DNA of 64,000 nt from contig CAXPDR010000024.1 of assembly GCA_964215955.1 (NCBI GenBank), positions 1-64,000 of the forward strand, given 5' to 3'. The notes under the pieces were generated by a model. It was not told the origin of the DNA and ran no database searches. It was given only the letters and a program-made list of their open reading frames with translations. This DNA is from GCA-2706205 sp964215955 (GTDB lineage: Bacteria > Bdellovibrionota > Bacteriovoracia > Bacteriovoracales > Bacteriovoracaceae). Numbering within the stretch: position 1 is the first letter of the stretch; each line of letters starts with the position of its first letter. Made by a program: the position numbers and the translations under genes. Shown here piece by piece: positions 1 through 10,095 of the stretch.

Positions 1-14
1 CTCACTTTTTGCAC
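1..14 (-). CDS. First codons of an IstA-like transposase (cut by window edge)
   Basis: Only GTG CAA AAA GTG is visible on the minus strand, giving Met-Gln-Lys-Val. It follows a strong ribosome binding site (AGGAGG at about 23-28). IS21 IstA proteins often begin Met-x-Lys-(Ile/Val)-Arg-Glu, and the position just inside the terminal repeats fits. The assignment rests on context because almost no protein is present. Confidence 0.45.
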
Positions 15-126
15 CTATTTCCCTCCTAGAAAAAAGACATAGTCTTATTCTAGGTTATTAAAATGATGCATATAGGTGGTCAAAATCGCTGCAACTTTAA
101 CCGGCCAGAGTCGCTGCAACTTCACA
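1..126 (-). mobile_element. End of an IS21-family insertion sequence (partial)
   Basis: The 12-mer TCGCTGCAACTT occurs at 86-97 and again at 111-122, a 25-bp period, separated by a CCGGCCA block. Repeated terminal motifs around GGTGGTCAAAATC and CCGGCCA are typical of IS21-family ends. Read on the minus strand the tip would be TGTGAAGTTGCAGCG, starting TG as IS21 ends do, which puts the outer boundary near 126. Inward of the repeats lies a gene start (Shine-Dalgarno AGGAGG at about 23-28, GTG at 12-14), as expected for istA. The rest of the element lies outside the window, so target duplication cannot be checked. Confidence 0.7.
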
Positions 127-280
127 AAAAAATGTTTAATTGCCATATTTAATAGGTAGAAGAATAGTATTTTCTTATTCTTATAAAATCGCACTATAGC
201 TAAGTGTCTGAAATTAAAAGAAAGTAAATTTGACCGAATAATTAAGTTAAAATCTTCTTAATAAAGGAGAGTTTACTAAT

Positions 281-2614
281 TTGAGTATTTCTAAGTTTGT
301 AGAATTTTTTTTTCTTTTACTACTGATGGTAGGTTGTCTCCAAAGTGAGATTGATGTCGCTGTATTTGAAGATGAAGCCGATGGACCAAATCTTATAAAA
401 GATGAAGAAAAGCCTCTAGTCGAAAGTAAGTTTAATATTTTAAGTTCAATTAATGTAAATGAAAACATTGGAACAGGAAAAGTTGATTTAAATATTTCCT
501 TAGATAAACCAACGCCTATTAATGCTTCAATCGATTATAATGTGACAAGTATAACAAGTGAATCCACTGATCATGCAATTGTGAGTGGAACCATAAACTT
601 CAATATTGGAGAGCAATACAAGACACTTTCTATTAATATAACTGACGATCTGATTGACGAGTTTGATGAAGTTTTCAAAGTCAGCTTCTATAATCCATCA
701 AGTTTAAATGTTCAAACGAGTGAAACAAATATCACTATAATCGATGATGATCCTGAACCAGTAATCACAATTAGTGATTATACAGCACAGCCAGGTGAGA
801 GAGCAAAAGTCAGTATCTCTTTGGATAGAGAATCAGAAAAAAATTTAAGTTTTCAAATAGATTCGAATCAATCAGGAACGGCAATTGATGGAACCGACTA
901 TCAAAATATTACAGGAGATATTGTTAATATTCCTAACAACTCTACGAATTATACTTATCAAACCAAAACTTTTTATGTCGATATCAAGGCATCCTCTAAA
1001 GACTATTCCTTAGTTGTTTCAAACCCAACTTATAGTTCTATCGGAGATGGTACTAGTGTTATTGATATTGTTGTTCCAAATGAGGGGACTTATGATTTTG
1101 CTTTTAGTGATGATGGAAAAGAAATTACAGGAACGAGTGGACCCTATGATAGAGCAAAAGCAATTATTCCCTTATCAAATGGTTACGTCTATACATTAAA
1201 TCATAGTCAGGCAAACGCATCTATTCATAGATATACTGATGAAGGGATTTTAGATAATACTTTTTCAAATAATGGCATACTAACTTCAAACTGGTTTAGT
1301 GGGTATGATCAAATTGTTGATGGAGCAGCTTATTTTAATATGGGATTAATTGGAATTAGTTCCTCAAGGAGTGTGGAAGATAGTTTTGATGTTTTTAAAA
1401 TACTTCCTGATGGTTCTTTAGATAATAGTTTTTCCGGAGATGGATTATTAGAAATAGGACTTGGGGGCTATATTGGAGGAAAGGCCATAGCAATGGATAT
1501 GGATCGCAGTGGAAAAATTCTTGTTGGTGGTTTCATATATAATACAGATAAAGATATTTATTTAACACGGATAAATATTGATGGCTCAATTGATACAAGT
1601 TTTGGTTCTTCTGGAATTGTTATTCTCGATATTCTAGGAACAAATACAGATGATTATATTCATGATGTTAAAGCAAATGTGGATGGAACAATCTATATAA
1701 GTGGTATTAACTTAACTGGTAACTCCGGACCAAGTTTTGTTGCCCGACTAAATGAAAATGGCTCATTAGATCCTAGTTTTAGTACTGATGGTGTTTATGA
1801 GTCTTCCATGCAAGTTGATTATGCTAATTATTCTATGAAGTCTTCAATCAATGTTCTAGCGAATAGAGATGTTATCATCACGACACCCAATAGAGAGGCT
1901 TCTAGAGCTTACGATTGTCAAATTGAAAAAGTGCTAAATACTGGCTCCATTGATACAAGCTTTGGGATAAACGGGTATTTTACAAGTTCTCCTGGGCCTA
2001 ATATTCGTGGTTGTCGAAAAACACTAGAGGATAAGGACGGAAATATAGTTGTGTACTCAGATGTTGCCTCTGGAGGTTTTCCTGATGCCGTTTTTGTCTT
2101 ATCTCCACTAGGAATTCAAGACATGAGTTTCAATGGTGGAAGTGGTTATAAAACTGGTATGACAGGAACAGCTCAAGGTGTTCAATTTTACAGAGGATTT
2201 AGTATGTCCTCGGATGGTAAACTTATATTTGCTGGTGGTTTCAATGATATTGCAGTTACAAAAGTATGGTACTCTGAAAATAATATTCCAATAATTACGA
2301 TTACAGATGAATCTTTTAATGAGGGAGCTAATGAGCACTATCTTCTATATGAATTATCTCATAGAGTAGAATTTCCTTTTCAAGTTCTTGCAACGACATC
2401 TGATATATCTGCAATTGCAGGTTCAGATTATAATGCTTTAAATTCTTTTGTTGTAGAAAACTTAGGACGTAGCGGAGGGAAGGTAAATATAAGTGTAATT
2501 GATGACGGGACTACTGAACCTGATGAAGGAATTGAAGTTAGTCTGTCTTCAACTCATCCGCATGTTGATGTCAGTTCGGTGCCGAGAATATTGACGATTT
2601 TAAACGATGATTAG
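281..2614 (+). CDS. Calx-beta / delta-60 repeat surface lipoprotein
   Basis: Starts at TTG with Shine-Dalgarno AAGGAGA about 11 bases upstream. The N-terminus is a lipoprotein signal with lipobox Met-Val-Gly-Cys19, followed by Leu-Gln-Ser-Glu-Ile-Asp-Val, a motif shared with other lipoproteins in this window. A Calx-beta domain covers about residues 50-155 and ends with the typical Ile-Asp-Asp-Asp; a weaker copy follows to about 265. Residues about 270-660 hold delta-60 beta-propeller repeats, recognisable by Gly-Ser-(Leu/Ile)-Asp-x-Ser-Phe. A last Calx-beta domain closes the protein and ends Ile-Leu-Asn-Asp-Asp. The family is extracellular and repeat-rich, so cell-surface adhesion or calcium binding is likely, but the ligand is unknown. 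An IS21 end lies about 155 bp upstream and may affect its expression. Confidence 0.85.
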   Translation: MSISKFVEFFFLLLLMVGCLQSEIDVAVFEDEADGPNLIKDEEKPLVESKFNILSSINVNENIGTGKVDLNISLDKPTPINASIDYNVTSITSESTDHAIVSGTINFNIGEQYKTLSINITDDLIDEFDEVFKVSFYNPSSLNVQTSETNITIIDDDPEPVITISDYTAQPGERAKVSISLDRESEKNLSFQIDSNQSGTAIDGTDYQNITGDIVNIPNNSTNYTYQTKTFYVDIKASSKDYSLVVSNPTYSSIGDGTSVIDIVVPNEGTYDFAFSDDGKEITGTSGPYDRAKAIIPLSNGYVYTLNHSQANASIHRYTDEGILDNTFSNNGILTSNWFSGYDQIVDGAAYFNMGLIGISSSRSVEDSFDVFKILPDGSLDNSFSGDGLLEIGLGGYIGGKAIAMDMDRSGKILVGGFIYNTDKDIYLTRINIDGSIDTSFGSSGIVILDILGTNTDDYIHDVKANVDGTIYISGINLTGNSGPSFVARLNENGSLDPSFSTDGVYESSMQVDYANYSMKSSINVLANRDVIITTPNREASRAYDCQIEKVLNTGSIDTSFGINGYFTSSPGPNIRGCRKTLEDKDGNIVVYSDVASGGFPDAVFVLSPLGIQDMSFNGGSGYKTGMTGTAQGVQFYRGFSMSSDGKLIFAGGFNDIAVTKVWYSENNIPIITITDESFNEGANEHYLLYELSHRVEFPFQVLATTSDISAIAGSDYNALNSFVVENLGRSGGKVNISVIDDGTTEPDEGIEVSLSSTHPHVDVSSVPRILTILNDD

Positions 2615-2772
2615 ATTTTGCCTATAATTTGAGACTAATTTTCTAGAATTACAATTGTTAAGTCCTTTTAAGTTGCTGAAAATACATAGAAACTAATAGA
2701 TGATTTATAATTTACTTATTAATAAAATCGACAATTTAAGCCGATAGGTTAATGAGGTGGATGTATTAAGTA

Positions 2773-5700
2773 ATGTTAAATAGAAATTTAATTTTCCTTA
2801 TTTTTTCTTTTATTCTGATCGCTTGTAAAAGTGAGATTTCAGTTAGTACTCTTTCCGATACAAAAGCTCTAACAAATCCTAATCAAATTTATGTTGAAGA
2901 AGTTCAAGTTCAAAATATCACCACAGACTCTTTTGATGTGAAAATGATTTTTTCTTCTGATAAAAATCTAAATTCTAACTCAACATTTTACTACTGTAAT
3001 GAAACTTCAAATCCTGGATGTAATCCGTATGATGGAAATAGTTTTAGTATGAATAAGTCTACACACTTTTTTGAAGCCCAATTAAGTATTTCTAAACCTC
3101 AATTCAGTCCCGGAGATAAAATCAGCTATAAAATAAAAATTACAGATAAAGACGGAGTTGTTGGAAGGGAGACTTATGGACAATTAACTTTATTGGCAGC
3201 TCCTATAAAAAATATATTTAGATCAGTTCAACCAGGTATTGCAAGTTTTGTTGATTCTAACTCGACTGGAACTCTTAGCATATCTAGTGGAGAAGCCACT
3301 TTTTCAAGCGCATTAAGTGATTCAGTGGGAGTTGGGGATATACTTATTTATAATAGCGATGCCAAGCTTGCAATGATTGTTGAAAGGGTATCTGCAAATA
3401 AATTCAAAATAAAAAAACTAGATGGCGAAGACTATACTGAGAATGTTATAACCAATTCGGATTGGTCTATTTATCGCGCCTATGAATCCTTAGCGGACGC
3501 TGAAAATGGTAATGAAAGTGGATTGATACCTGCAGGTGTGAGGGATTTTGATAGTTGGAGTGGTGGTAGAGATCTGGTATCAAATAATGAGAAATGGAAT
3601 ATAGCGCTTTATGCCGGTGATATTGATTCTACTTTTACTCATATTGATAGTTGGAATACTAGCTCAACAAATACATTAAGAATTTACACTCCTTTTGACT
3701 CTAGTGAAGTCGGTATTTCCCAAAGACATGATGGGGCATGGAGTCCATATAAGTACATGCGAACAGGTATTTCAGCAAACTTCTGTTCATTAAGTATTAG
3801 TAGCTCAAATGTTATTGTAGATGGTATTCAAATTTATAATTCAGATCATCCAGGGACCGGAGGTAAGTGTGGTTTAACTACAGATGCGGAAAATATTCAA
3901 ATTTCTAATAACTTAATTAAAGGGCATAGATCGAGTGGGAATTATCAAGACTCAGGATTGTTTTTAATGGGAACTTTCAGTGGTGTTGTTAATAATAACG
4001 TTGTGGACGGATTTCATCATGGAATTTACACTCAGCCCACAGACTCAAAAAAAATATTTTATAATAATACATTAGTTAATCAAGCAGCTAGTGGGATTAG
4101 TCTTGGAAATGGTACCGGTGGTACTGTAAATACAACAATCTTTAAAAATAATTTGGTTGTAAATTCAGGCGGAAATTCATTTTCGTTTGTGGGAAGCCCC
4201 TATACCTCAGATTATAATGCCGCCGATGATGCATTCGCTGTGGGGGCAAACTCAGTCCTTAATGCGAAGATAAAATTTAACGAGCAAGAAGCATTTGATT
4301 ATAGATTGAGAGGTAATGATTTTGATGTCATTGGTGCTGGTGTGGATTTAAGTAATGACCCTCATTTTAGTTTTAATAAAGATAATAGAAATGAAAATAT
4401 TTCTAGGTGGGATATTGGAGCTAGTAATGCTCCAAGGGCAAAGTTTAGATCAGTTGGAACTAATTCAAGTAATCTCAAAGGAGCAGCAGATAAAGAACTT
4501 AGTGTTTCACTAAATTCTAATAATCATACTGTATTGACTCTATCAGGAGGAACAACTTCTTTAGCAAGTAATATCGGTGTCGGTGATGTCTTCTTGTATG
4601 ATTATAATAATTCAGGAAGTTTAAACTCAAGAGCATTTATCCATAAAAGAATTAGTAATGACGAATTTATTGTTAAGAATAAGGATGGCTTAAATGTTGA
4701 GCTAACGTCAAGTAACTCTACTTCATGGAGTATATTTCGAGCTTATACATCAATGGCTTCTGCAGTTAGTAATAATGAGAATTCCAATATCCTTGCAAGT
4801 CTTGTCAATTTTGATGATTATAATGGAAGAGATTTAGTTACAAATAAAGAACAGTGGACTTTTGCTTTTTATGCAGATGGGAATGACTCAGGGAGTGCTT
4901 ATTTTGATAATTATACAAGCTCATCTCTTTTTAAGTTAAGACTAACGGCTCCTTTTGAAACTGATGAGGTTGGAGAATCGCAAAGACATGAAGGGGTGTG
5001 GGATAGTTCAAAATATAATTTTTCTTGCTCCATGATGGATGCTTGTGTCCGAGTCGCTGGAAGTGGGGCTACTGTTGAAGGATTACAAATTGAAAATACT
5101 ACAAGCTTAAATATTGGTAACCCTAGTGGAATTAGTTTATCGAACCCAGAGGCATTTCAGAGTTTAGTTGTTAAAGGAAATTTGGTTCGATCGACAAGTA
5201 AGACTGGTGGTAACCATTTAGATAGAGGAATTTCTTTAAGTGGTGCTTTAAATTCAATCTCTATCGCCAGCAATAATATTGTTGATGGATTTGGGTCAGG
5301 AATATTTACACATATAACAAGCTCGACCTATGTTGTTTATAATAATACAGTTAGTAATTCAGAGATCTGTTATAATAGTTTTAACAGCGGGACAGCCTTA
5401 GTCTTTAATAATAATATAAGTCACAATTGTACCAATAACGACTTTAATCTGCTTTCATCTTCAATAACTAGTCATAATATATCTAGCGATGGTTCTTCTC
5501 CAGATAGTTCTTTTAGAAATATTGTACCTCAGTTTTTTAATAATGCTGAAGGGGATTTCAGGGTCCTTGGAAGTGATACTAATGTCGTAAATAATGGGCT
5601 GGATTTATCAAACGATTTTTATTTTACGCCTCAAAAAGACATAAAGAATGTGGAGATCGTAAATTGGGATATTGGTGCTCATCAATATTTAGATTATTCA

Positions 5701-8700
5701 ATTAGTAGTTCAAGTTGGAATGATTTACCATCCGGATCTATTTATTTAATTGCAAATGAAACTCAACTTGATGATCTTGAAAATAATTGTGGTGCGACTC
5801 TAACAACAACTTGTTCCGAAGATTTTAAATTGATTGAAGATATCAATTTAAACGGAATCACTTGGGAGGGAATCGGTGCTGGATCAAATAGTTTTTCTGG
5901 TGAGTTTGATGGAAATGGAAAGACTATTTCAAACCTTGTTGTTAGTGGGCAACCAGATTCGGTAGGACTTTTTGGAAATACAATATCAGCACAGATTAAA
6001 AACCTTATTCTTGAAGTAAATATTAATAACAACGGAAATAATCAAGGAGGTGGGCTTCTTTCAACTGCTAGTGGTGGAACGATAGACAATGTGGCCATCT
6101 CTGGAAGTTTAACCAATTGTAATATGAGTTGTGGTGGAATGATTGGAAGGATTAATGGAGCAAATATTATTAACTCTAATTCACGAGTAAACATTTCAGG
6201 AACTTCTTTAGTTGGTGGTCTCGTTGGAAATTCAGATAATGGAACTATCTCAAACAGCTATGCCTTGGGTGATGTTGTAGGAACGAGTTCTGTTGGTGGC
6301 TTATTAGGAAATGGTGGAAAAAATAGTGGAACATATTCAAATGTTTTTGCTAAAGGAAGGGTCGAAGGACAAAACTCAGTTGGTGGTTTAATTGGAACGA
6401 TTACAAAAAGTCTGACACTAAGTACTTGTCATGCAACAGGTGATGTCTTTGGAACAAAAGATGGATCAGGTTACTCTAACGTTGGTGGTCTTGTTGGAAG
6501 AATTGTTACGACTACAGGAAACGTTGTTGTTAGTAATTGTTATGCGAGTGGAGATGTTTATGCTGAAGGTGATAGAGTCGGGGGATTACTAGGGCATATA
6601 AGTGATAATGGACCTAGAACAGTTCAAGACTCTTTTGCGATTGGAAATGTTTTTAGCAAAGGTGCTCATGTTGGAGGTCTGATTGGATATAGTCATAGTG
6701 ATATCTTGGATTCTTTTGCAACGGGAAGAGTTGAGGCTGATACTCATGCGGGAGGCTTGGTTGGTGTTCAGGTTGGACACAGTCTTCTTCGTAGTTATGC
6801 TCTAGGGGATATTATTACCAAAAGAAGCGGCATGGCCAATTTTGCTGGAGGATTGGTGGGATTTGGTTCAACCAGCCCGCTAATATCTAACTCTTATGCT
6901 AGAGGAAATGTGTTTGCACAAAGAGGACCTGCTGGTGGATTAGGAGGGGGAATTAATGGAGGTAGCTTAACGAGTTCCTATGCTACTGGAAATTTAATTA
7001 TTCTTGATGGTTCTGGTGTTGGTGGTCTTGTTGGAACCATGGGAGGAAACTTTTCAAAAGTATTTGCAACAGGAAATATTTCTGGTGGGGCTTCTGTTGT
7101 TGGAGGACTATTTGGACAGGTTCAATTATCTGGCTCTGATTGTTATGCTCTCGGTAGTGTTAATGGTGATACAAATATTGGTGGCTTAATCGGAGAGTTA
7201 GGATCAACCACTGTGAGTGATTGTTTTTCCACTGGTCGTGTATCCGGAAATACAAATGTAGGAGCTTCAATTGGAAATGATACTGGAACTGCTACTAATA
7301 TCATGTTTAATTCTGATAATACAGCAGCAGCTGCTGGAAGTGCGATTGCAAAAACAACCGTTGAGCTTCAAGAAACTCAAAGTCTTACTGTACTTGGGTT
7401 AGGTGCTGATTGGGTAAGATTAGATGGAGCAACATATCCAGAATTAAGTTCTACCTTTAGAGGGCAGTGCTTAGCAGATATGTCTTTAAAAAATTATGAT
7501 GATCTAGGAAGCGGGACAAGACTTGATCCGTATATTATTTGTAATTCTAATCAGTTTAAAGATATTTTAGCAAAAGATTGTAGTGCTCACTACGTATTAG
7601 GTTTAGATATAAATTTAAGCGATGAAGATTTTAATTCATATCGGATATGCCATTTAGGTATTTTTACAGGAAGCTTTAATGGAAATGAAAGAACTGTGAC
7701 TAACTTTTTTACATCTAATCATTCTTTAACTTATGCAAATGATGGGAACTTTTTAAACTTTAATATCTTTGGCGATGTTAATACAAATACCGATAGTAAT
7801 AGTTTTTTTACATCCATTGCTAAATCTGGTGGTCATTATATCAATAACAAGATCTTTGGATCTATTCAAACAACTGGTGGCGGTGAAAATGGAGCAATAG
7901 TTCCTAGCCTTAGTGGTGGTTTAAATGGTAATGGGGTTGTTATTAATCAAAATAGCATGATTGGTTCTATTCAAACTAATAGTTCTGGTAATGGTGGAAT
8001 TGTTGGAGAAAGTAGCTCTAAAACTCATATTAAGAAAAATTTTAATTACGCTAATTTAATTGTTGGTGGAAATAGTGGTGGAATTTTAGGCCAGTCATCT
8101 AGTCCTTCAGGTGCTTCTATAACAGATGTCATTGAGCAAAATGCCAGTTTTGGTAATGTCAGTGCAACCTCTGGAAGTGATGGCGGAATTGTTGGAAATG
8201 GGCATACTTCAGATATTTTAAAAAATTATTATAACGGTACTATTTCTTTTCCAACCGTCCGGGCTGGAGGGATTGTTGGGTACAATTATAATGGTCGCTC
8301 TGAAAATAATTATGTTTTTGGTTCTATTGATGGGCAAGGTACAGCAGAAGATGCAGGGGGAATTATTGGACGTTATGGGAGAGCGGAGTTTAATCTGGCG
8401 GAGGTCATGATTAATAATGTTGTTTCAAATCTTGGGGGTATTGCTGGTGATAATGTTTCCTTTAATCAAAACTTTTGGAATACCGATGGTGGAGTCGTTG
8501 ATGGTCTTGGAAGTGGTGCGGGAAGTTCTGTAGGCAATTATGAAGGTAAAACTTCTTCCGAAGTTGATGACTATGCCATTTATTTAGCTGCAGGTTGGGA
8601 TCTTTGGGATTTAAGCCAAGGAGTAGGAAATTTAATTAATCAAACTTGGATAATGGCAAATAATATCAGAAAGCCACGGCTTAGATGGATGTTACATCCT

Positions 8701-9897
8701 ATCTGCCAAGCAAATATTGATGCTGTTAATTTTGACGATATTGGTTCTGGAACTGATCTAGATCCGTATCTCATATGTTTTGAAGAACAGATGGATGACT
8801 TATCACATCTTTGTGACGATGACTCCTCTTTAGCATGTGGACATACATTTCAACTCATGAATGATTTAGATATGAGTAATGTGGGAAATGAGTCTATTGG
8901 GCATTTGAATAATCCATTTACTGGAAAGTTTTTTGGAAATGGTTATACTATAACCAATTTGAGTTTGAGCTTTCCAGGTGAAGATAATATTGGTTTATTT
9001 GGGCGCGTCGATGGGGCAGTCATTCAAGATTTAAATATCACAAGAGCATATATAGAGGGTCGCAATCTTGTTGGTATTCTAGCTGGTTTTGTGAGCAGCG
9101 ATAGTCTTATCACAAATATTGAAGTTCAGGGTGAAATTAATTCAACGGGAACACGTGTTGGAGGAGTTATTGGTGATGCTGATTATGTGTCTCTTAATCG
9201 TATTAAGGCGATGGTTACAATTTCTGCCCAAGATAGCCGAGTTGGTGGAATTGCAGGAGAGCTAGATTATCAAAGTACTCTTTATAATTCTTATGTGCGA
9301 GGACAAATCAGCACTTTAGATAATGGAGCAGGCGGAGCAATAGGAAGTGTTCGAGGTGTAGTTAAGTTTGTTGGTGCAAACGTTGATATTACTGGAGGAG
9401 CGGGTACAAGTAGTTTAGGAGGACTAATTGGTTATATTAATGGAGGAGGAGCAGATGTTTCTCATAGCTATGCTTTGGGAGATGTTACCGGCAATAACTT
9501 TGTTGGAGGATTTATAGGTTCTTTTGATTACTCAAATTTTCCTATTGAAAATTCTTATGCAAGGGGTAATGTGAGTGCCACTGGTTCTTATGCTGGAGGA
9601 TTTGTAGGTATAAATAGAGGAGAGGTTATAAATAAGTCCTATGCTTTTGGAAATGTTAGCGGAGCTTCCGTTAATAATGGCGGATTTTTTGGTACGACAA
9701 CAGGTAGTCCAGATTTTAATTATACATATTGGAATGGTGATAATGTCGGAGGAAGTGGCGTTAATGATAAGTATATGCCATTGAGTGAAACTCAAATGCA
9801 AAGTGGTGGGAACTTCTCCACTTGGAATTTTAATAATGTTTGGATAGAAACAGATTTAGGCCCGGAACTTATCATGCCAAATTCTCTTATGAGATAA
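2773..9897 (+). CDS. Giant GLUG / beta-helix surface lipoprotein (2374 aa)
   Basis: Lipobox Leu-Ile-Ala-Cys18 is followed by Lys-Ser-Glu-Ile-Ser-Val. Residues about 140-545 and 550-975 are two diverged copies of one module, each starting Phe-Arg-Ser-Val and containing Trp-Ser-Ile-(Tyr/Phe)-Arg-Ala-Tyr, with right-handed beta-helix rungs. From about 985 there are three GLUG blocks (about 985-1560, 1566-1975, 1976-2374) with many Val-Gly-Gly-(Leu/Ile)-(Val/Ile)-Gly repeats. Blocks two and three each open with a Cys-rich header containing Leu-Asp-Pro-Tyr-(Ile/Leu)-Ile-Cys. GLUG proteins are surface or secreted adhesin-like proteins, so a role in attachment is inferred. The GAGG ribosome binding site lies unusually far (about 14 bases) from the ATG. 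No strong terminator follows. Confidence 0.85.
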   Translation: MLNRNLIFLIFSFILIACKSEISVSTLSDTKALTNPNQIYVEEVQVQNITTDSFDVKMIFSSDKNLNSNSTFYYCNETSNPGCNPYDGNSFSMNKSTHFFEAQLSISKPQFSPGDKISYKIKITDKDGVVGRETYGQLTLLAAPIKNIFRSVQPGIASFVDSNSTGTLSISSGEATFSSALSDSVGVGDILIYNSDAKLAMIVERVSANKFKIKKLDGEDYTENVITNSDWSIYRAYESLADAENGNESGLIPAGVRDFDSWSGGRDLVSNNEKWNIALYAGDIDSTFTHIDSWNTSSTNTLRIYTPFDSSEVGISQRHDGAWSPYKYMRTGISANFCSLSISSSNVIVDGIQIYNSDHPGTGGKCGLTTDAENIQISNNLIKGHRSSGNYQDSGLFLMGTFSGVVNNNVVDGFHHGIYTQPTDSKKIFYNNTLVNQAASGISLGNGTGGTVNTTIFKNNLVVNSGGNSFSFVGSPYTSDYNAADDAFAVGANSVLNAKIKFNEQEAFDYRLRGNDFDVIGAGVDLSNDPHFSFNKDNRNENISRWDIGASNAPRAKFRSVGTNSSNLKGAADKELSVSLNSNNHTVLTLSGGTTSLASNIGVGDVFLYDYNNSGSLNSRAFIHKRISNDEFIVKNKDGLNVELTSSNSTSWSIFRAYTSMASAVSNNENSNILASLVNFDDYNGRDLVTNKEQWTFAFYADGNDSGSAYFDNYTSSSLFKLRLTAPFETDEVGESQRHEGVWDSSKYNFSCSMMDACVRVAGSGATVEGLQIENTTSLNIGNPSGISLSNPEAFQSLVVKGNLVRSTSKTGGNHLDRGISLSGALNSISIASNNIVDGFGSGIFTHITSSTYVVYNNTVSNSEICYNSFNSGTALVFNNNISHNCTNNDFNLLSSSITSHNISSDGSSPDSSFRNIVPQFFNNAEGDFRVLGSDTNVVNNGLDLSNDFYFTPQKDIKNVEIVNWDIGAHQYLDYSISSSSWNDLPSGSIYLIANETQLDDLENNCGATLTTTCSEDFKLIEDINLNGITWEGIGAGSNSFSGEFDGNGKTISNLVVSGQPDSVGLFGNTISAQIKNLILEVNINNNGNNQGGGLLSTASGGTIDNVAISGSLTNCNMSCGGMIGRINGANIINSNSRVNISGTSLVGGLVGNSDNGTISNSYALGDVVGTSSVGGLLGNGGKNSGTYSNVFAKGRVEGQNSVGGLIGTITKSLTLSTCHATGDVFGTKDGSGYSNVGGLVGRIVTTTGNVVVSNCYASGDVYAEGDRVGGLLGHISDNGPRTVQDSFAIGNVFSKGAHVGGLIGYSHSDILDSFATGRVEADTHAGGLVGVQVGHSLLRSYALGDIITKRSGMANFAGGLVGFGSTSPLISNSYARGNVFAQRGPAGGLGGGINGGSLTSSYATGNLIILDGSGVGGLVGTMGGNFSKVFATGNISGGASVVGGLFGQVQLSGSDCYALGSVNGDTNIGGLIGELGSTTVSDCFSTGRVSGNTNVGASIGNDTGTATNIMFNSDNTAAAAGSAIAKTTVELQETQSLTVLGLGADWVRLDGATYPELSSTFRGQCLADMSLKNYDDLGSGTRLDPYIICNSNQFKDILAKDCSAHYVLGLDINLSDEDFNSYRICHLGIFTGSFNGNERTVTNFFTSNHSLTYANDGNFLNFNIFGDVNTNTDSNSFFTSIAKSGGHYINNKIFGSIQTTGGGENGAIVPSLSGGLNGNGVVINQNSMIGSIQTNSSGNGGIVGESSSKTHIKKNFNYANLIVGGNSGGILGQSSSPSGASITDVIEQNASFGNVSATSGSDGGIVGNGHTSDILKNYYNGTISFPTVRAGGIVGYNYNGRSENNYVFGSIDGQGTAEDAGGIIGRYGRAEFNLAEVMINNVVSNLGGIAGDNVSFNQNFWNTDGGVVDGLGSGAGSSVGNYEGKTSSEVDDYAIYLAAGWDLWDLSQGVGNLINQTWIMANNIRKPRLRWMLHPICQANIDAVNFDDIGSGTDLDPYLICFEEQMDDLSHLCDDDSSLACGHTFQLMNDLDMSNVGNESIGHLNNPFTGKFFGNGYTITNLSLSFPGEDNIGLFGRVDGAVIQDLNITRAYIEGRNLVGILAGFVSSDSLITNIEVQGEINSTGTRVGGVIGDADYVSLNRIKAMVTISAQDSRVGGIAGELDYQSTLYNSYVRGQISTLDNGAGGAIGSVRGVVKFVGANVDITGGAGTSSLGGLIGYINGGGADVSHSYALGDVTGNNFVGGFIGSFDYSNFPIENSYARGNVSATGSYAGGFVGINRGEVINKSYAFGNVSGASVNNGGFFGTTTGSPDFNYTYWNGDNVGGSGVNDKYMPLSETQMQSGGNFSTWNFNNVWIETDLGPELIMPNSLMR

Positions 9898-10095
9898 AAT
9901 CATACATTGCCACAAGTAATATCTTGGCAAAAACATAAGCAAATAAAAGAATCGTTGTGTAAGCTTTCGTCAATTCTGACTCCTTAGCGTCACATGTATT
10001 TTACGTCTAAGAGTGGTTTTCACTCAAGAATTTTGTAAAATTTATAGAATTAAGGAGAAAATTAGTCGGAAAGTGGTTGGAATTATAATAACTTC

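Noticed and set aside
6200..7300. Dense short repeats that could suggest a CRISPR or tandem DNA array
   Set aside because: They are degenerate coding repeats (Val-Gly-Gly-Leu) of the GLUG protein in one open frame, with no constant repeat or spacer length.
9907..9932. Possible terminator after the giant GLUG gene
   Set aside because: The stem TTGCC/GGCAA is short with a bulge and is followed by As, not Ts, on the coding strand.
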